Translations under genes and position numbers: made by a program
Origin: JTS-RE37 sp041744575
GTDB lineage: Bacteria; Bacteroidota; Bacteroidia; Flavobacteriales; Flavobacteriaceae
Direction of reading: 5' to 3'
Length of the DNA stretch: 50,217 bases
Assembly (NCBI GenBank): GCA_041744575.1
Contig: JBGTKP010000022.1
Location: forward strand, 1-50,217
Notes under the pieces: generated by a model
Database searches by the model: none
What the model saw: the letters and a program-made list of their open reading frames with translations, nothing else
What the model was told of the DNA's origin: nothing
Shown here: piece by piece, positions 32,057 through 41,037 of the stretch
Position numbering within the stretch: position 1 is the stretch's first letter
Layout: each line of letters begins with the position of its first letter

Positions 32057-33949
32057 TTGGTTGTTGTGGGCAGAAAGTATGTATTTGATTTTGACAGCAC
32101 CCTGACCAGGGTGGAAGCGTTGGACGTACTTGCTGAAATGACATTAAGCGGCAGGTCGGATAAGGATCGGGTAATTAATGAGATCCGGCAAATCACCAAC
32201 CTCGGCATCGATGGGGACATCTCTTTTACCGAATCTCTGGAACGCAGAATAAAATTATTGGGGGCGCACAAAGATGATCTGGAGAAACTTGTCATGGAAC
32301 TTCGTCAGAAGATTTCAAAATCCATCGCATCCAACAAGGAATTCTTTCAAAAATATTCAGAAGACATCTATGTCATTTCCTGTGGTTTCAAGGAATTTAT
32401 TGATCCCATCGTCAGCGAATATAATATCCCGACTGAAAGAGTCTTTGCAAATTCCTTCGTATTTGACGAAAAGGGAAATATCGTCGGCTTTGACGAACAT
32501 AATGTGCTGGCTTCCCACAACGGAAAAATAGAATGCCTTAAAATGCTGAACTTGCAGGGAGAAGTACAGGTAATTGGCGACGGCTATAGTGACTATGTTA
32601 TGCGACAGGCCGGAATCGCCGATAAGTTTTTTGCCTATACAGAAAATGTACACCGCGAAAAAGCTGCGAGTAACGCTGACCATATTATACCGAACATGGA
32701 TGAATTTTTATTTGTGAACGACCTGCCCAGAAATATTTCATATCCTAAAAACAGGATTAAAATTTTACTGCTCGAGAATGTGCATCCGGCGGCGTTTGAG
32801 AATCTGTCAGGGGACGGATTTTCGGTAGAACTCGTTAAAAACAGCCTTTCGGAGGAAGAACTCATTTCACGGATCAACGGGGTGCATGTTTTGGGTATCC
32901 GTTCCAAGACCCAGGTAACGGCCAAAGTCCTGGCTGCTGCCAACAAACTGCTTGTAGTGGGTGCTTTCTGCATTGGCACCACTCAGATCGACCTGGAGGA
33001 ATGTAAGAGAAAAGGGGTAGTGGTGTTTAATGCGCCGTACAGTAATACCCGATCTGTAGTAGAACTGGCGGTAGGAGAAATTATCATGCTGATGCGGTCC
33101 ATTTTTCCCAGAAGTACAGAGCTTCACAACGGACAATGGAATAAAACAGCCATCAATTCCAGGGAAATCCGTGGGAAGAACCTGGGAATTGTCGGATACG
33201 GGAATATAGGAAAGCAGCTTTCCGTGCTTGCCGAATCGTTGGGAATGCGGGTCTATTATTATGACATCAATGACCAGCTTGCACTTGGCAATGCAATCAA
33301 ATGTACTACGCTTGAAGATTTGCTTAATGTTTCGGATGTGGTTTCGTTGCATGTCGATGACAATAAAGCCAACCACAACCTGATTGGGGAAAGAGAAATC
33401 CGACAAATGAGGGACAGTGCCATGCTTATTAACTTATCAAGGGGTTTTGTCGTGGATATCGGAGCCCTGGTTGCCGCCTTAAAGAATGGAAAACTTGCTG
33501 GTGCTGCAGTAGACGTCTATCCCGAAGAACCGGGCGGCAACGGGGACTATCATACGGAACTTAGCGGAATGAACAATGTCATTCTCACTCCGCATATCGG
33601 AGGGAGTACCGAAGAAGCCCAGCGTGACATTGCCGATTTCGTTCCCAATAAGATCATGGACTATATGAATTCGGGAAGTACGGTTGACGCGGTTAATTTT
33701 CCGAATATCAGGCTGCCCAAACAAAACAAGGCGCACCGGTTTCTGCATATACACAGAAACGTACCGGGAATCATGGCACGAATCAACGAAGTTCTGGCCA
33801 GGTTCGACATGAATATCACCGGCCAATATCTGTCGACAGATAACGAAGTGGGTTATGTGATCACTGACCTCGATAAGGAGTACAACAAGGAAGTCATCAA
33901 GGCGCTGAAGAAAGTTGAAAATACAATCAAGTTCAGGGTGCTGTATTAG
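32057..33949 (+). CDS. serA: Bifunctional phosphoserine phosphatase / D-3-phosphoglycerate dehydrogenase
   Basis: This 630-residue fusion joins the first and last steps of serine synthesis. Residues 6-220 are a SerB-type HAD domain: DFDST at 11-15 (nucleophile Asp11, Asp13), Ser108 in ISCGF, Lys157 and GDGYSD at 174-179. Residues 234-545 are SerA, with Arg282, GYGNIG at 380-385 for NAD and His513 in TPHIGG. Residues 562-630 form an ACT domain for serine feedback. No ATG fits: TAA at 32051 closes the frame, so translation starts at TTG 32057 or GTG 32066. Confidence 0.93.
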   Translation: MVVVGRKYVFDFDSTLTRVEALDVLAEMTLSGRSDKDRVINEIRQITNLGIDGDISFTESLERRIKLLGAHKDDLEKLVMELRQKISKSIASNKEFFQKYSEDIYVISCGFKEFIDPIVSEYNIPTERVFANSFVFDEKGNIVGFDEHNVLASHNGKIECLKMLNLQGEVQVIGDGYSDYVMRQAGIADKFFAYTENVHREKAASNADHIIPNMDEFLFVNDLPRNISYPKNRIKILLLENVHPAAFENLSGDGFSVELVKNSLSEEELISRINGVHVLGIRSKTQVTAKVLAAANKLLVVGAFCIGTTQIDLEECKRKGVVVFNAPYSNTRSVVELAVGEIIMLMRSIFPRSTELHNGQWNKTAINSREIRGKNLGIVGYGNIGKQLSVLAESLGMRVYYYDINDQLALGNAIKCTTLEDLLNVSDVVSLHVDDNKANHNLIGEREIRQMRDSAMLINLSRGFVVDIGALVAALKNGKLAGAAVDVYPEEPGGNGDYHTELSGMNNVILTPHIGGSTEEAQRDIADFVPNKIMDYMNSGSTVDAVNFPNIRLPKQNKAHRFLHIHRNVPGIMARINEVLARFDMNITGQYLSTDNEVGYVITDLDKEYNKEVIKALKKVENTIKFRVLY

Positions 33950-33977
33950 GCTCTAACGGCAACGCGTTGTCCCGGCC

Positions 33978-34727
33978 TTATTTATAGATGTGCCCCGCCT
34001 TTATAAAGATTGGGAACTTCACGGTGACCCCCGAATTGATATCCACTTTTTTTTGAAATTCCGGGAGTAATTTATCCAAAGGGTTTCCAAATCCTTTCCG
34101 AATGCTCTTTTGTACAGCAGACCATGAATTCAAATAGCCTACAAGTCCCTCCAGGGACATGTGTTGTTCCATTAATATATTTTGTGAAATTCCGGCATCA
34201 GGAAACGGAAAGTCGATATGTGCATATTCCTGCTCGATATGAGATCTTTGCGGGTCCCAAAATGGGGCCAGTTCCTTATACAACCGCGAGATGAGGACAT
34301 CGATTTCCGGGCGTATCCTCAGAAGTCCGTAACCCCAGACTGCCAGTGTGGCATCAGATTTTGCCACCCTGAACACTTCCTCGTAAAATAGTGGGATATC
34401 AAACCAGTGGATGGCTTGTGCGACGGTAATAAGGTCGAAGAAGTTATCCGGAAAAAGGCTATTTTCGGCCCTTCCCACCGAATATATCACTCTTGGAGAT
34501 GTCGGCGCCTCCTGTAGTTGCTCGCAGCTGATATCCGTGGCTTTTACTTCCGAAAAATCTCTTGCCAGCGCCATGGCGACCTGCCCATTCCCTGTTCCAC
34601 AGTCCCAACACAGATTCCTGCCTGCAGTGATGCGAAGTATTTCCTCATATAGGAACCTGGGATAGACCGGACGGAATTGGTGGTATGCCCGGGCATGTCC
34701 TGAAAATCTGTCAAGCGGGTCTTTCAT
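33978..34727 (-). CDS. Class I SAM-dependent methyltransferase
   Basis: The 249 residues (from ATG 34727; a GTG two codons earlier overlaps the rlmH stop) have motif I CWDCGTGNGQVA at about 40-51, the acidic loop KATDIS, and motif post-II FDLITVAQAIHWFD, as in methyltransferase type-11 proteins related to yeast Crg1/Tmt1. The opening FRPVYPRFLYEEI is typical. The substrate is unknown. It follows rlmH with at most a 2-nt gap and is likely co-transcribed. Confidence 0.88.
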   Translation of the reverse strand: MKDPLDRFSGHARAYHQFRPVYPRFLYEEILRITAGRNLCWDCGTGNGQVAMALARDFSEVKATDISCEQLQEAPTSPRVIYSVGRAENSLFPDNFFDLITVAQAIHWFDIPLFYEEVFRVAKSDATLAVWGYGLLRIRPEIDVLISRLYKELAPFWDPQRSHIEQEYAHIDFPFPDAGISQNILMEQHMSLEGLVGYLNSWSAVQKSIRKGFGNPLDKLLPEFQKKVDINSGVTVKFPIFIKAGHIYK

Positions 34728-34729
34728 AT

Positions 34730-35203
34730 TCACTGATGATGATAGGGCTCATTTTTAAGGATGGTAAAGGCCCTGTATAACTGTTCCAGAACAATCACCC
34801 GCACGAGCTGATGCGGGAAGGTCATTTCTGACAAACTCATACGCTCCCGTACAACGGATTGCAAAGACTTTCCGAATCCATAGGGTCCCCCGATCACCAG
34901 AACCAGTTGTTTTGCGCCGGAGTTCATGTATTTCTGAAGCTGTGAGGCAAAAGCCGCCGAGGTATATCTTTTACCCTTTTCATCCAGTAACACCACCACA
35001 TCACCCCTTTTGATTTTGTTCAAAACCGCATGGGCTTCCATTTCCATCTGAATGGCTTCAGGAATGTTTTTGGTATTTTTTATGTCAGGAATGATTTCCA
35101 ATTGAAAATTGACATAGTGCGACAACCGGGCCACATAATCAGAGATGAGATTCTGGATCATCTTTTGATCTGTTTTGCCAATAGCCAGTAGTTTGATGGT
35201 CAT
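34730..35203 (-). CDS. rlmH: 23S rRNA (pseudouridine1915-N3)-methyltransferase
   Basis: From the ATG at 35203 the product has 157 residues, matching RlmH (155 in E. coli); a longer frame from 35308 is not homology-like. MTIKLLAIGKT at the start, LVIGGPYGFG (SAM-binding knot) and the C-terminal SLSEMTFPHQLVRVIVLEQL and EPYHHQ are all diagnostic. It methylates m3-pseudouridine 1915 in helix 69 of assembled ribosomes. Confidence 0.97.
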   Translation of the reverse strand: MTIKLLAIGKTDQKMIQNLISDYVARLSHYVNFQLEIIPDIKNTKNIPEAIQMEMEAHAVLNKIKRGDVVVLLDEKGKRYTSAAFASQLQKYMNSGAKQLVLVIGGPYGFGKSLQSVVRERMSLSEMTFPHQLVRVIVLEQLYRAFTILKNEPYHHQ

Positions 35204-35364
35204 TTGACAAAGGTAGTTCCGCAAACAACAAATTCCAAGTTCATCCCCATAGAAACAAGGCAATCTCAAGGTGCTAAGTAAAGAGTTTAGAATGCTTACC
35301 TCAGGCAATCGGCCCTATTTCAACCAAAACTATTTAGTACTTTAGCGGATTACTAAAAGCTGCC

Positions 35365-36222
35365 ATGATATCAGAGGAGCAATTTCAAAAAGAGATTTCG
35401 CTGATCATTCAGAATGGGATCAGGGAGGATGTGGGAGAAGGCGATCACAGCTCACTGGCCTGTATACCTCAGGCTGCAAGGGGCAGTGCCAGGCTTCTGG
35501 TGAAAGAAGGTTGCATACTTGCCGGGATTCGCTTTGCACAGGCGGTTTTTGACTATGTAGATCCAAAACTTGAGGTCCGTACCGTATTAAATGACGGAGA
35601 CTGGGGACAACCCGGAGATATTGCGTTTTATGTACAGGGTTCATCGAGGAGTATTTTAAAGGCTGAAAGACTGGTATTGAATGCCATGCAGCGGATGAGT
35701 GCGATCGCTACCAAAACACAGCAATATGTAGCACTTCTCAAAGGTACCTCTTCAAAAATACTCGATACCCGTAAAACCACCCCGGGAATAAGAGCCTTGG
35801 AAAAGTGGGCAGTACGCATCGGTGGGGGTGAAAACCATCGGTTTGCCTTATATGACATGATTATGCTGAAAGATAATCATCTGGACTTTGCCGGGGGCAT
35901 CACTGCAGCTATTGCCAAAACACGGGAATACCTTTCAAGAACGGGAAAAGATCTCAGGATTATCGTAGAAGCCAGGAATATGGAGGAAGTGGCTGAGATT
36001 TTGGAATCGGAAGGGGTATACCGGATCCTATTGGATAATTTCAACTTTGAGGAAACCAGAGAAGCGGTCCGCCTTATCGGCCATCGATCCCTTACAGAAT
36101 CTTCGGGGAACATCAACGAAACCACCATCAGAAAATATGCGGAATGCGGCGTTGATTATATTTCTTCAGGCGCGCTTACGCATTCAGTGATTAATAAGGA
36201 CCTGAGTCTTAAAGCAATATAA
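35365..36222 (+). CDS. nadC: Nicotinate-nucleotide pyrophosphorylase (carboxylating)
   Basis: The 285-residue enzyme converts quinolinate and PRPP to nicotinate mononucleotide in NAD synthesis. It has an N-terminal open-faced sandwich (about 1-110) and a phosphoribosyltransferase barrel. The conserved DTRKTTPGIR at about 132-141 is followed by GGGENHRFALYDMIMLKDNH in two parts, and the C-terminal ESSGNIN and DYISSGALTHS are typical. The next gene begins at the base after its stop, so they share a transcript. A possible -7-like box TACTTTAG lies at 35337-35344. Confidence 0.97.
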   Translation: MISEEQFQKEISLIIQNGIREDVGEGDHSSLACIPQAARGSARLLVKEGCILAGIRFAQAVFDYVDPKLEVRTVLNDGDWGQPGDIAFYVQGSSRSILKAERLVLNAMQRMSAIATKTQQYVALLKGTSSKILDTRKTTPGIRALEKWAVRIGGGENHRFALYDMIMLKDNHLDFAGGITAAIAKTREYLSRTGKDLRIIVEARNMEEVAEILESEGVYRILLDNFNFEETREAVRLIGHRSLTESSGNINETTIRKYAECGVDYISSGALTHSVINKDLSLKAI

Positions 36223-37203
36223 ATGGCGCTACCTATCCTAGAAAAATTGAAGCAAGTTCTGAGGATCAACAGGCTCATTCAATTTACCAAGGATATTAAA
36301 TTACCTGCCTTCGAAGGAATGTCCTTGCATGGGTTGTTACAGTTATACTTTAAGGGGATCGTGCAGGGCACACTTTCTATAAGGGCCAGCGCTATTTCAT
36401 TTAACCTCTTTATGGCGTTGTTCCCGCTCATGATCTTTCTGTTAACCCTTGCTCCATTTCTGATTCAATACGTCAGCGTAGGCAATGAAAATTTTGACGC
36501 TCAGTTTCTGGCGTTTCTCGAGTCTTTTCTTCCAAGAGCCACAGGAGAGTACTTTGGAGAAATCTACCATCAGATCAAGGATCAGAAGAGCGGGGGTATG
36601 CTTTCCTCTGCCTTTCTTTTTTCTATTTTTCTCATGGCCAATGGGGTAAGCGCCATTTTTGGGGGATTTGAGAGTTCTTATCACAATATGCTGAACCGTA
36701 ATTTTTTAAAGCAATACGCATATGCCCTGATGGTGGGACTTATTCTTTCCGTGCTTATCATTGTTGGGGCGGTCTTTTATCTTTATTTTGAGGTGTATGT
36801 GTTGAAATATTTAAGCGATTTTGCGGCCAGGACCGGAGGATACGTACTCGAAAAAGGCGAAATCCGGGGGGTACAGATCGGCAAGTTCATTTTCTTTATC
36901 ATCCTTACGTACTTTACAACAGCCATTCTTTATTATTTTGGAACCGCAGAAGGAAAACAGGCAAAATTTTTCTCATATGGGGCCTTGCAGACCACCGTGC
37001 TATTCCTTTTAACTTCGTATCTTTTCGGGGTGTATGTTGAGAAGATTGCCAACTACAACGAATTGTACGGGGCCCTTGGCGGATTGTTAATTCTGATGGT
37101 CTATATCTGGCTCAATGCCAATATTCTTTTGCTTGGTTTTGAACTGAATGCCACCCTGAATGTCTTAAGGAATAAACAATTAAAAAATGGTAACCCCCAA
37201 TAA
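36223..37203 (+). CDS. YihY/BrkB-family inner-membrane protein
   Basis: The 326 residues give about six transmembrane helices in the YihY pattern: an opening amphipathic part, then RASAISFNLFMALFPLMIFLL, the Gly-rich SAIFGGFESSYHNM, and the final YGALGGLLILMVYIWLNANILLLGFELNA in two blocks. The role of the family is unsettled; it is not ribonuclease BN as once named. It abuts nadC and overlaps the DUF2147 gene by 17 nt. Confidence 0.92.
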   Translation: MALPILEKLKQVLRINRLIQFTKDIKLPAFEGMSLHGLLQLYFKGIVQGTLSIRASAISFNLFMALFPLMIFLLTLAPFLIQYVSVGNENFDAQFLAFLESFLPRATGEYFGEIYHQIKDQKSGGMLSSAFLFSIFLMANGVSAIFGGFESSYHNMLNRNFLKQYAYALMVGLILSVLIIVGAVFYLYFEVYVLKYLSDFAARTGGYVLEKGEIRGVQIGKFIFFIILTYFTTAILYYFGTAEGKQAKFFSYGALQTTVLFLLTSYLFGVYVEKIANYNELYGALGGLLILMVYIWLNANILLLGFELNATLNVLRNKQLKNGNPQ

Positions 37204-37624
37204 AAATCTGGTAGCTGCAGCCTTTTTGTTTTGCAGCTGCCTGATACATTCACAAAGTGTCTTTGGTAAGTGGAAGACAATAGATGACCGGACAGGCAAA
37301 CCCAAAGCGGTTATTCATGTATATGAAGAAGATGGTCTGATGCACGGGAGGGTGTCCAGGATCCTCGAAAAAGGACGGGAGGATGCCTTATGTGTGAAAT
37401 GTGACGGAGATCGTAAAAATAAGCCTATCCTAGGCATGAAAATTATTGACGGCCTGGAGGAAGATGAGGGTGAATGGAAAGGAAAAACGCTCTTTGATCC
37501 TGAACAGGCCATGACATTCCGATGTAGGATCTGGTTAAATCCTGAAAATGAGGATGAACTAAAAGTCAGAGGGTACTTGTCCCTGCTTTACAGAACACAG
37601 ACCTGGCTAAGGGTAGAAGAATAG
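37187..37624 (+). CDS. DUF2147 exported protein
   Basis: The 145-residue protein has a Sec signal peptide (cleavage near HSQ-S, 23) and a DUF2147 domain starting with GKWKTIDDRTGKPKAVIHVYEE and ending with YLSLLYRTQTWLRVE. It carries a CVKC pair at about 69-72 and DGDRKNKPILGMKII. The fold is a small calycin-like barrel in related proteins. Function is unknown. The 17-nt overlap with the YihY-like gene and 10-nt gap to priA suggest one operon from nadC to priA. Confidence 0.85.
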   Translation: MVTPNKNLVAAAFLFCSCLIHSQSVFGKWKTIDDRTGKPKAVIHVYEEDGLMHGRVSRILEKGREDALCVKCDGDRKNKPILGMKIIDGLEEDEGEWKGKTLFDPEQAMTFRCRIWLNPENEDELKVRGYLSLLYRTQTWLRVEE

Positions 37625-37634
37625 AAACAGTCCC

Positions 37635-40091
37635 ATGGCCTACTTCGCGAATGTGATCCTGCCCATTCCTTTAGAAAATCCCTACACCTACCTCCTTACC
37701 GATGAGGAAGGAGCAGTGCTGCAACCGGGAATGCGGGTCGCGGTTCCCTTTGGAAAATCAAGGATCTTCACCGCCCTGATATACGAGATTCATCAATCGC
37801 CGCCGGAGGCGTATGAGCCGAAGGAAATTTACCAGATACTCGATCAGCATCCGATCGTGAATCAGTATCAGCTGAGTCATTGGAAGTGGATTGCCGATTA
37901 TTACATGTGCACCCTTGGAGAAGTGTTCAGAAGTGCCGTTCCCAGTGCCCTTTTGCTCGAAAGCGAGACCACCATCCTGAAGGATAGTTCCTATGAAAGC
38001 GATGATGAAGTACTGAATGATGAGGAATTTCTGATAATGGAAGCGTTGCGCCATCAACCAACCCTCAAGGTAACGGACGTGAGCGCTATTCTGGAAAAGA
38101 AAAAGGTATTGCCCGTTCTTAATGGGCTCATTGCCAAAAAAGCCATCCGGTTGAGGGAAGATCTGGTGGAGCTATACAAGCCTAAGCTGGTCACCTATTT
38201 GAGAACCGGAGCGGCATGTGGCTCAGGCGATGGCCTGCAAGCCATTCTCGAATCCCTTGTAAGGGCCCCGAAACAGGAGCAGGCGCTCCTGGGATTTTTT
38301 CAACTTCAGGCACAAACCAAAAAACAGGTAAAGCTGGTGGATCTGGAGCAGTATGCGAAAGTTTCCAGGGCAGTGGTCCGATCTTTAGTGGATAAGGACA
38401 TTCTGGAGGAATATCTTATTCGCACTGACCGGTTGCATTATAGCGGGGGGGATGATCCCGCTGCGATAAAAGAACTGAGCCAGGTTCAATCCGGGGCATT
38501 GAAACAGATCCGTGAAGCTTTCAAGGCAGAAAAGACCACCCTGTTGCATGGAGTCACTTCCTCGGGGAAAACAGAAGTTTATGCAGAGTTGCTTAGGGAA
38601 TGCCTGGATCGGGGCAGACAGGCGCTCTACCTCCTTCCGGAAATTGCACTAACAACACAGCTGATAGGAAGGTTACAGGCCTATTTCGGGGAATTTATTT
38701 CTGTGTATCATTCGCGGTACAACCTTCAGGAAAGGGTAGAAGTATGGAACAATGTCGCCGCTAAAAAATCGAAAGCGCAACTGATCATCGGTGCCCGGTC
38801 TGCGCTCCTGCTTCCGTACTCGGATCTGGGTCTGATCATCATTGATGAAGAACATGACGCCTCCTATAAGCAATTTGATCCTGCTCCGCGATATCATGCC
38901 AGGGATGCAGCGATTGTCCTGGCTCGCTACCATCAGTCGGCCGTCCTTCTTGGTTCTGCAACTCCAAGTCTCGAATCCTATTACAATGTGAGGACCGGAA
39001 AATATGCCTACGCCCGGATAGACCAGCGATACGGAGCGGTAAAGATGCCGGAAATTTCCCTGATTGATATCCGGGAACAATCCAGAAAAAAACGCATGAC
39101 CGGGCATTTTTCATCGGAACTCACAGAAGCTATTGGGCATACCACAGGCGGCGGAGAACAGGTGATCCTTTTTCAGAACAGAAGAGGTTATGCCCCGATC
39201 GTAGAATGCATAACCTGTGGCCATTCCCCGCAATGTCCGAATTGTGATGTCAGTCTTACGTTTCATCAGTACCTGGAACAACTGCGCTGTCACTATTGCG
39301 GATTTCATGAGGTTCTTGACCAGGCTTGCCGGGCCTGTGGCAGTTTTACCCTGGATACCAAGGGTTTTGGCACAGAACAGGTGGAGGAAGAGCTGAAAGC
39401 GCTTTTCCCGTCAATAAAAACCGGACGTATGGACTTTGACAGTACGCGTGGAAAATATGCCTATGAGAAAATTATAACCTCTTTTGAGCAACAGGAGGTC
39501 GACATTTTGGTAGGTACCCAAATGCTTACCAAAGGATTGGATTTTAGGAATGTAGGTCTTGTGGGGATCATGAATGCCGATTCTCTATTTAATTTTCCGG
39601 ACTTTCGGGCACATGAAAGAAGTTTTCAGTTGTTGACCCAGGTCGCCGGAAGAGCCGGACGCACAAAGAAACAGGGCAGGGTGATCATCCAGACCTATAA
39701 TCCATACCATCAGATTTTGCAGCAGGTGATTACGGCAGATTACGAGGCGATGTTTCGGGATCAGCTGTTTGAGAGGGAACAATACGGATATCCACCTTCA
39801 AAACGATTGATCCGCATCACATTTAAACACAAGGAATACAACAGGTTGAATGAGGCCTCATCCTGGTTTGCAAAGGCTTTGAGGAATGTTTTCAGTTCAG
39901 GCATCCTGGGACCGGAATTTCCGGTGATCGCCAGGATACGCAATCAGTATATAAAACATATCCTCGTAAAAATATCCGCTGACGGATCCCGTGTGAAAAC
40001 GAAAAATAGCATTAAAAGAATAGAAAAATCTTTTAATGCCATTTCTCAATATCGGGCGGTAAGGGTGATCTACGATGTGGACCACCTGTGA
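37635..40091 (+). CDS. priA: Primosomal protein N' (replication-restart helicase PriA)
   Basis: The 818 residues carry the N-terminal 3'-end DNA-binding domain, the Walker A motif HGVTSSGKTE near residue 302-311, DEEH near 402, and eight zinc cysteines between about 525 and 570 in four CxxC-like pairs (CITC, CPNC, CHYC, CRAC). The C-terminal helicase motifs LVGTQMLTKGLDF and QVAGRAGR follow. PriA reloads the replisome at stalled forks. Its TGA stop abuts the TGA stop of the opposite gene, together reading TGATCA. Confidence 0.97.
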   Translation: MAYFANVILPIPLENPYTYLLTDEEGAVLQPGMRVAVPFGKSRIFTALIYEIHQSPPEAYEPKEIYQILDQHPIVNQYQLSHWKWIADYYMCTLGEVFRSAVPSALLLESETTILKDSSYESDDEVLNDEEFLIMEALRHQPTLKVTDVSAILEKKKVLPVLNGLIAKKAIRLREDLVELYKPKLVTYLRTGAACGSGDGLQAILESLVRAPKQEQALLGFFQLQAQTKKQVKLVDLEQYAKVSRAVVRSLVDKDILEEYLIRTDRLHYSGGDDPAAIKELSQVQSGALKQIREAFKAEKTTLLHGVTSSGKTEVYAELLRECLDRGRQALYLLPEIALTTQLIGRLQAYFGEFISVYHSRYNLQERVEVWNNVAAKKSKAQLIIGARSALLLPYSDLGLIIIDEEHDASYKQFDPAPRYHARDAAIVLARYHQSAVLLGSATPSLESYYNVRTGKYAYARIDQRYGAVKMPEISLIDIREQSRKKRMTGHFSSELTEAIGHTTGGGEQVILFQNRRGYAPIVECITCGHSPQCPNCDVSLTFHQYLEQLRCHYCGFHEVLDQACRACGSFTLDTKGFGTEQVEEELKALFPSIKTGRMDFDSTRGKYAYEKIITSFEQQEVDILVGTQMLTKGLDFRNVGLVGIMNADSLFNFPDFRAHERSFQLLTQVAGRAGRTKKQGRVIIQTYNPYHQILQQVITADYEAMFRDQLFEREQYGYPPSKRLIRITFKHKEYNRLNEASSWFAKALRNVFSSGILGPEFPVIARIRNQYIKHILVKISADGSRVKTKNSIKRIEKSFNAISQYRAVRVIYDVDHL

Positions 40092-40784
40092 TCAGACATT
40101 GCTGAGCGCCTCAGCCAGTTCCGATTTTTTATTTCTACTCAGAGGGATGGACCTCCCGCTGACCTCTACATTTTTACTGTTGAATTTTTCGATTTTTTCA
40201 AGGTTCACGATGTATGATTTATGAATCCTTAAAAATTTCTCTTCAGGTAACTGCTGTTCAAACGCCTTCATCGTAGAAAGGATAACGATGTTAGCTTCGT
40301 CTGTAACCAATTTGATATAATCACCTAAAGCTTCAATCCATTTGATATCATTAAGGATGACCTTGCGCTTTTTTAGGTTGCTCTTAACGAAGATATGCTC
40401 TTCATCCTCATTCACCTTGTGGATTTGTTCAAATTTGGAAACGGCACGTTTCACAGAGGCATCAAAGCGCGCCATGGTGATGGGCTTGTGCAGGTAATCA
40501 GTCACATCGTAATCGAAAGCTTTCAGGGCGTAATCCGGCTTCCCGGTAATCAAAATAACCTGCGGCCGAATCTCCAGCGATTCCAATAGGTCAAAACCGC
40601 TTATAATGGGCATTTCTACGTCAAGAAAAATTAAATCAATCTCGTTGTTCTTAATGCCATTTTTAGCTTCAATAGCATTACTGTACTCGGCTACAAGAGC
40701 CAGGTTAGGGTGATTATTCACCAACTTTGCAACTGCCATACGTTGCATAGAGGAATCATCAACAACAATACTTCTTAATTTCAT
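40092..40784 (-). CDS. LytTR-family response regulator
   Basis: From the ATG at 40784 the protein has 230 residues. The receiver domain (3-118) has Asp9, Asp10, the phospho-acceptor Asp55 in FLDVEMP and the conserved Lys in YLHKP. The LytTR DNA-binding domain (about 132-228) includes IKWIEALGDYIKLV and KFLRIHKSYIVNL. No histidine kinase is nearby, so its partner is elsewhere. A longer frame from 40889 is less likely. It is divergent from the ribosomal operon and tail-to-tail with priA. Confidence 0.93.
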   Translation of the reverse strand: MKLRSIVVDDSSMQRMAVAKLVNNHPNLALVAEYSNAIEAKNGIKNNEIDLIFLDVEMPIISGFDLLESLEIRPQVILITGKPDYALKAFDYDVTDYLHKPITMARFDASVKRAVSKFEQIHKVNEDEEHIFVKSNLKKRKVILNDIKWIEALGDYIKLVTDEANIVILSTMKAFEQQLPEEKFLRIHKSYIVNLEKIEKFNSKNVEVSGRSIPLSRNKKSELAEALSNV

Positions 40785-40842
40785 AAATGGGTCGATTTGT
40801 GGGGTTAAATCATTGACAATGTACAGAAAAAAGATTTTTAGG

Positions 40843-40891
40843 TACAACAAAAGTTGTAAACATTGCACCGAAAACTGTGTAATTGGCAATG
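40843..40891. promoter_or_regulatory. Two inverted repeats upstream of the LytTR regulator
   Basis: TACAAC (40843-40848) and GTTGTA (40853-40858) flank AAAA; CATTGC (40861-40866) and GCAATG (40886-40891) flank 19 nt. Both lie 60-110 bp upstream of the regulator's ATG. They could be operators, for example for autoregulation, but LytTR sites are usually direct repeats. Confidence 0.3.
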
Positions 40892-40983
40892 AACATAAGT
40901 TTTAATGTTTGGTTAAGTTCAATGAATTTGGTAAAGCTTAATATTGTAATTGTTTTAGGTATAACGAAGATTTTTTCGATTTC

Positions 40984-41014
40984 TTGTAAATCGACTGATA
41001 ATTTCTTACTTTTG
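40984..41014 (+). promoter_or_regulatory. Promoter of the rpsF-rpsR-rplI operon
   Basis: TTG (40984-40986), then exactly 20 nt, then TACTTTTG (41007-41014): a full match to the Bacteroidota TTG-N20-TAnnTTTG promoter. The start near 41019 leaves a leader of about 19 nt to the rpsF ATG. Confidence 0.75.
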
Positions 41015-41037
41015 CACTCCTAAAAATAGATATTAAT

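Noticed and set aside
32867..33406. A 179-codon open frame antisense to the serA part of the fusion gene
   Set aside because: The plus-strand frame has complete SerA motifs; the antisense frame shows no domain and no promoter.
33950..33977. CAACGCGTTG palindrome after the serine fusion gene as a terminator
   Set aside because: It has no loop and no T run, so it is unlikely to act as an intrinsic terminator.
34728..35308. A longer N-terminus for rlmH starting at 35308
   Set aside because: RlmH proteins begin at MTIKLLAIGKT, coded from 35203; the added residues are unrelated and rich in Cys and Leu.
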